Shown here: positions 60,497-64,000 of the stretch, piece after piece
How the letters are laid out: each line of letters begins with the position of its first letter
Position numbering within the stretch: position 1 is the stretch's first letter
Origin: Acidicapsa acidisoli
GTDB taxonomy: Bacteria; Acidobacteriota; Terriglobia; Terriglobales; Acidobacteriaceae
Length of the DNA: 64,000 bases
Assembly: GCF_025685625.1 (NCBI RefSeq)
Contig: NZ_JAGSYI010000003.1
Span: 434,001 to 498,000 of the forward strand
Reading direction: 5' to 3'
Made by a program: the position numbers and the translations under genes
The notes under the pieces: model-generated
What the model saw: only the letters and a program-made list of their open reading frames with translations
Databases searched by the model: none
What the model was told of the DNA's origin: nothing

Positions 60497-61495
60497 TTAC
60501 CCGTTTCCAGATTCGGCCAGCCACGCTCGCGAATTCAGCATCGTGCGTTGATCCAGCGCCCAGATGCGGTCGGTCATCTCATCTGCGGCCTTGCCCTGCC
60601 GTGTGGCTTTCTGGAATTCGCTGGCGAGGGTCTGCATCTTGGCGTCCATGTCGTCGAGGAAGTTGAGCATGAGGGCTTCCGGGATCATTGGAAGTTTCGG
60701 CGAACCGAACTCCAACTTGCCGTGGTGCGAGAGGATCACGTGGAGCACCAGCGTCTTCAGGCGTGGCGGGAAATCGGGCAGGCTGTCGATGGTTCTCTCG
60801 ACCATGGCTGCGCCGATCTGAATGTGGCCGAGCAATTGGCCTTCGAGGGTGTATTCGAAGCCGGTTTGCCACGAGAGCTCGTGAATCTTTCCGATGTCGT
60901 GCAGGATGACGCCCGTCAGAATCAGGTCGCGCATCAGCATCGGATAGTGCGGAACGACGCGGTCGGCGAGGCCGATGAGGCTGACGACGTGTTCCAGCAG
61001 GCCGCCCAGCCACGCGTGATGAAGCTGCTTCGCTGCCGGGGCTTCGATAAAGGCTTCGCGGACAGTGGGAACGGCCATTACGGCAATGACCAGCCGCTGG
61101 AGATCGGAATCGGTGAAACTGGCTACCGCGGCTTCGAGCTTCCGCCACAGCTCGCCGATGTCGCACGTAGTTGCCGGCAGGAGATCCGCGCGGTCGAATT
61201 CGGTGCTCGCCAGTTTGCGCAGGCGTTCGATTTTGAGCTGCAAGACGCCTTCGAACTTTGAGACTGCGGCGCGGACCTTGATGACGTCGCCTTTGCCGAA
61301 GTCCTGGGCAATGCGATTGTCGGTGGGGTCCCAGACACGGGATTCGATTTGACCAGAATTGTCGCCGAGAATCAGGCTGAGGTAGGGTTTGGCGTTGCGC
61401 GTTGTCCGTTGTTGCTTGCTCAGGACTAAAAATTGGCTTTCTATGAGCTGGTTCTCTTCCAGCTTGACCAGGTCGGCGATGTAGTTATCTTTCAT
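60497..61495 (-). CDS. OB-fold plus HD-domain nuclease (YhaM-like 3'-5' exoribonuclease)
   Basis: 332 residues. N-terminal OB fold (LVLSKQQRTTRNAKPYLSLI, then LGDNSGQIESRVWDPTDNRI, KGDVIKVRA) followed by an HD domain (HHAWLGGLLEHVVSLIGLAD, LILTGVILHDIGKIHELSW, LVLHVILSHHGKLEFGSPK). This is the YhaM/CBF1 architecture. Likely a 3'-5' exonuclease on RNA or single-stranded DNA. Convergent with the PIN gene, 6 bp apart. Confidence 0.87.
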   Translation of the reverse strand: MKDNYIADLVKLEENQLIESQFLVLSKQQRTTRNAKPYLSLILGDNSGQIESRVWDPTDNRIAQDFGKGDVIKVRAAVSKFEGVLQLKIERLRKLASTEFDRADLLPATTCDIGELWRKLEAAVASFTDSDLQRLVIAVMAVPTVREAFIEAPAAKQLHHAWLGGLLEHVVSLIGLADRVVPHYPMLMRDLILTGVILHDIGKIHELSWQTGFEYTLEGQLLGHIQIGAAMVERTIDSLPDFPPRLKTLVLHVILSHHGKLEFGSPKLPMIPEALMLNFLDDMDAKMQTLASEFQKATRQGKAADEMTDRIWALDQRTMLNSRAWLAESGNG

Positions 61496-61581
61496 GCTGG
61501 GGGAAGATTACAGCATTTGATCCGCTCCAGAAACTGCCCCTTCAGTGGCAGTCCTACCTTGGAAGGCATTTTCTCCAGAAC

Positions 61582-61607
61582 AAAGGCGCGGCCTAAGCCG
61601 CGCCTTT
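61582..61607. terminator. Intrinsic terminator after the prolyl isomerase gene
   Basis: AAAGGCGCGGC pairs perfectly with GCCGCGCCTTT (11 bp) around CTAA. On the minus strand it is followed by TTTGTTCT, about 19 nt after the prolyl isomerase stop (61626). On the plus strand the stem's own TTT would be the only tract, so the minus direction is favoured. Confidence 0.75.
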
Positions 61608-61625
61608 CAGAGCAATGGAACGGAA

Positions 61626-63419
61626 CTACTGCTGCTGAGGAGCCGGTGCAGGAGCAGGGGTCGCGGTCTGATCTGGCCTGGGAGCGGTAGCCGGGGCAGG
61701 AGCACCCGCAGCTGGCGCGGCCGGCGTCATCTCCACCGGTGCCTTGGGAGTCTCGTCCTTGGGGCGGTCCTGCATGCGCTGCTTCTGTCCAGTGGTGGCG
61801 GTCGCCGTCTTTTTCTTGGTCTTCTTCGAGGTATCTCCCTGAAGCCCGAGCGGCGCGGACTGAGTTTGCCGGTCAGCTACCTCGCCAGAGTCGGGAGGTG
61901 CGGGGGTGAAGTTATCAAGCTGCGGTCCCTTCGACTTTGCCGCCTTGGGCAGCTTGGCGCGTGATGCGAAGCGGGTCTTCTTGACTGGAGGAGCGGGCTG
62001 CAGCGGATTATCCGCGGCATCGTCGTTGTTCTCAGCTTCCTTCGGCAGTGCGCCTGCGTCTTCCGTCTTGGTTTCGGCGGCATTCGGGAGGGTTTCGCGC
62101 GGAGCCTGGCCGTAGCGGATCTTTTCCTTCTTGCCTGGCTTCATCGTAATCGGCGCCGCAGCCTTTGCGGTGCTGGCTGCCGGCTTTGCCGGAGTCGTGT
62201 CCGCAGAGACCGGAACGAGGGCCGGTTTGGACTTGTTCCGGAATCCGTGCTCGGTTTCGCGGAATCGGGTGCGCTGCACCTTCTTCTTTTTCTTCGGCGC
62301 TGGCGGGGTGTACGCGCTGTAAACCGGCTTGGTTTCTTTCAGGCTGGCTCCCGTATCGACGTATCCGGGTTTGATGTCGATGAAGGCCTCTTCTCGCATC
62401 GTGGTCAGATAGGAGCGAATGGCTGGCTCCATGCGGCTTTCGAAAAAGGCCTCTTCGACTTGCTGCTCCACGTCCTTGTACTGCGGAGTGCCGCCGGGAT
62501 TATGCTCGACGACCTTGAAAATGACGTATCCCTGCTTGGTGCGGATCGGCTCGGTGACGTCGCCGGTCTTGAGCGCGAATGTCTTGTCTTCAAAGATCTT
62601 ATTGAGCTTGCCGCGCTCGAACTTGCCCAGATCGCCACCTTCAGCTGCCGTCTGACCGTCGCTCGAAGTGCGCGCGAGTTGGTCGAAGCTGGCTCCGGCT
62701 TTCAGTTTGGCTTCGATGTCGTCTGCTTTTGCCTTGGCAGCAGCCAATTTCTGCGGATCGTCGGATCCTGCGCCGTCTGCTCCCGAGCCGGTCCCGACCA
62801 GAATTTCGCTCAAGTGAATGCTTTCCGGCTGGGCGTAGTCCTGCTTGTGGGCTTCGAAATAGCGCTGCGCCTCGCCCGGCGTGACGGAAACTTTGCGCCC
62901 AACCTCTTCGCGCATAACCTCCTGCGTGATGATCCGGTTACGGATGCCGGCCTTGAAATCCTCGTAGGAAACACCCTGGTCCTTGGCCGCCTTTTCCAGA
63001 TCGTCCATCGACGCAAGATTGTACTGCTTACGGATTTCGTCGAGCTGCTTGACCAGCTCGGTATCGCCCGTGATGCTCAGCTCTTTACCCTTGGAAAGCC
63101 AGAGCTGCTGATCGATGAGGTTGCGCAGGAGATCCCGGTGCCCATCCGCAATCTGCTGCATGGTGGCCCCGCGCTGGCGGGCCTCATCGTCCATCTCTTT
63201 CATTGCCCGGTCATAGTCCGAACGAGAGATGATCTGGTCGTTAACGCGAGCCAGAATATCCTCGACCGTGACGCCGCCGTAGGGGCTTTCGGGAGCGGCG
63301 CTGGCGGGTTTGGTCTGCGCAGGTGCGCCGGGGACGACAAGCAAAGCGCCGAGCATCAGAAGTGCGGGCAGGCGGAGCGCAGAAATTTGGGCAAAGATTG
63401 GATCAGGTCGCAAGGTCAT
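61626..63419 (-). CDS. Secreted peptidyl-prolyl isomerase (parvulin/SurA-like) with long basic tail
   Basis: 597 residues from the ATG at 63419. A signal segment (LRLPALLMLGALLVVPGAPA) is followed by a SurA_N-type helical domain (VEDILARVNDQIISRSDYDR), and a parvulin domain near residues 220-320 (IHLSEILVGTGS, FDQLARTSSDGQTAAEGGDL, GKFERGKLNKIFED, KQGYVIFKVVEHNPGG). From about residue 385 the rest is Lys/Pro/Ala-rich low complexity (APKKKKKVQR, TKKKTATATT), probably disordered. Folds or escorts outer-membrane or periplasmic proteins. Divergent from the S41 protease across about 300 bp. Confidence 0.88.
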   Translation of the reverse strand: MTLRPDPIFAQISALRLPALLMLGALLVVPGAPAQTKPASAAPESPYGGVTVEDILARVNDQIISRSDYDRAMKEMDDEARQRGATMQQIADGHRDLLRNLIDQQLWLSKGKELSITGDTELVKQLDEIRKQYNLASMDDLEKAAKDQGVSYEDFKAGIRNRIITQEVMREEVGRKVSVTPGEAQRYFEAHKQDYAQPESIHLSEILVGTGSGADGAGSDDPQKLAAAKAKADDIEAKLKAGASFDQLARTSSDGQTAAEGGDLGKFERGKLNKIFEDKTFALKTGDVTEPIRTKQGYVIFKVVEHNPGGTPQYKDVEQQVEEAFFESRMEPAIRSYLTTMREEAFIDIKPGYVDTGASLKETKPVYSAYTPPAPKKKKKVQRTRFRETEHGFRNKSKPALVPVSADTTPAKPAASTAKAAAPITMKPGKKEKIRYGQAPRETLPNAAETKTEDAGALPKEAENNDDAADNPLQPAPPVKKTRFASRAKLPKAAKSKGPQLDNFTPAPPDSGEVADRQTQSAPLGLQGDTSKKTKKKTATATTGQKQRMQDRPKDETPKAPVEMTPAAPAAGAPAPATAPRPDQTATPAPAPAPQQQ

Positions 63420-63715
63420 AGTGGGCAATAGGAACATCCGCAGAAAAAGCATTTGTTCCCGGTTCCTTAGACGTAATTGTAACCGCCCGGAAAGCAGCGA
63501 GCCAAAAGTAGAACCGGAGAGCCTGGTGCCGAATCGGGCGACCGTTACGAGCGAATAAAAGCTATCCACTCTCTCCTCCCGCGCGTCCAATTGATACGAT
63601 GCTATACTTTCGGTCAAGACGGCTCCGCCTGCGCCCCCTTTTCGGGCTCCGCTTCATTGCGGAAATCAGGTTCGGCAAGCGCCTCGGCAGGTAGCGTCTG
63701 GAGGTCTCTCAGACA
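63420..63715. other. Divergent promoter region between the prolyl isomerase and S41 protease genes
   Basis: 296 bp between two divergent envelope-protein genes. The in-frame upstream extensions of the isomerase gene here are arginine-rich and do not look coding. I see no clear box or repeat. AT-rich TATACTTTCGGTC near 63603 could be part of a promoter for the plus-strand gene. Confidence 0.35.
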
Positions 63716-64000
63716 ATGAATCCCCGCGCCCGCCGGGCCATTTTTTCTCTCGCACTTTTCTTCAGCGTCTGCGCAATTGTCGGCACCCTGCTTCAGGGGA
63801 GGGTCGGCGCTCAATCCGCCGCAGACGAGTCGCAACTGCGCGACAGCCTGAAGGAATTCACCAACGTCTACGCTCTGGTGGAGCAGAACTACGCTGAGCC
63901 GATCAAAGGCGACAAGGCGGACACGGTCATCTATGACGGCGCGATCCCGGGAATGCTGCGGGTGCTCGATCCGCACTCCAGCTTCCACGATCCAAAGGAC
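63716..64000 (+). CDS. C-terminal processing peptidase (S41), 5' part only
   Basis: 95 codons to the window edge. A signal/anchor segment (AIFSLALFFSVCAIVGTLLQ) is followed by the pre-PDZ helical region SLKEFTNVYALVEQNYAEPI and the family motif GAIPGMLRVLDPHSSFHDPK. The PDZ and catalytic Ser/Lys dyad lie beyond position 64000. GGAGG sits 11 nt before the ATG. A periplasmic tail-specific protease (CtpA-like). Confidence 0.88.
   Translation, partial: MNPRARRAIFSLALFFSVCAIVGTLLQGRVGAQSAADESQLRDSLKEFTNVYALVEQNYAEPIKGDKADTVIYDGAIPGMLRVLDPHSSFHDPKD

Overview
The window is GC-rich chromosomal DNA, densely coded on both strands, with frequent GTG and TTG starts. It most likely comes from an acidobacterium of the Acidobacteriaceae/Terriglobia type. 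The best single clue is a tandem-domain element on the minus strand just upstream of nadA that matches the NAD+-I ('nadA motif') riboswitch, a class reported essentially only from Acidobacteriota. The gene content fits: uppS-cdsA-dxr, an F1Fo block with two b-type subunits, a TatB/TatC pair followed by a glutaminyl-cyclase-like M28 peptidase, secreted beta-propeller lipoproteins, and several families of short palindromic intergenic repeats.

Layout. 1-2.75 kb: isoprenoid, phospholipid and undecaprenyl genes (uppS, cdsA, dxr; dxr runs off the left edge). 2.9-9.6 kb: a zinc-ribbon/XRE regulator, an HD hydrolase, an enoyl-CoA hydratase, a GH130-like protein, a DHH phosphoesterase and a CPBP protease. 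9.7-15.3 kb: a tightly packed plus-strand run of penicillin acylase, a large membrane protein, a polyprenyl diphosphate synthase and a MIP18/SufT-like protein. 15.3-24.9 kb: the minus-strand ATP synthase block (b', b, delta, alpha, gamma, beta, epsilon) ending in a terminator, with hfq and hflX upstream of it. 25.3-30.6 kb: a DegT aminotransferase, two lipoproteins and an M28 peptidase. 30.7-34.1 kb: a peroxide-defence cluster of Lpd-like flavoprotein, AhpD, AhpC and a PerR/Fur regulator with a PerR-box-like palindrome in its own promoter. 34.1-38.6 kb: a Tat-exported protein, ornithine cyclodeaminase, an MFS transporter interrupted by one in-frame TGA, and a DUF2203 protein. 38.7-49.2 kb: the riboswitch-controlled nadA, then BON, NTF2-like, TatB, TatC, QC-like peptidase, diguanylate cyclase, TerC, a radical SAM protein and nadB. 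49.5-64 kb: a Gly/His-rich secreted protein, aroB, menG/ubiE, a long CDF transporter, OsmC, PASTA, rsmB-fmt-def-aroC, EVE, an antitoxin/PIN pair, a YhaM-like nuclease, a parvulin-type prolyl isomerase and the start of a C-terminal processing protease.

How the genes work together. nadA and nadB make quinolinate, with nadA under NAD+ sensing. aroB and aroC are two steps of the shikimate pathway. rsmB, fmt and def form a translation-initiation/rRNA-modification set. AhpC, AhpD and the flavoprotein form a plausible NAD(P)H-to-peroxide electron chain. Much of the noncoding DNA consists of three short repeat families: R1, about 95 bp with two GC-rich hairpins; R2, about 45 bp with arms like CCATCCTTGTC/GACAAGGATGG; and R3, built on an AGCAGATCC core. 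Two R2 copies have been absorbed into reading frames. I saw no transposase, prophage, CRISPR array, rRNA or tRNA. I found no clearly undescribed multi-gene system; the most informative signals are the riboswitch, the repeat families, the peroxide cluster and the TGA-interrupted transporter.
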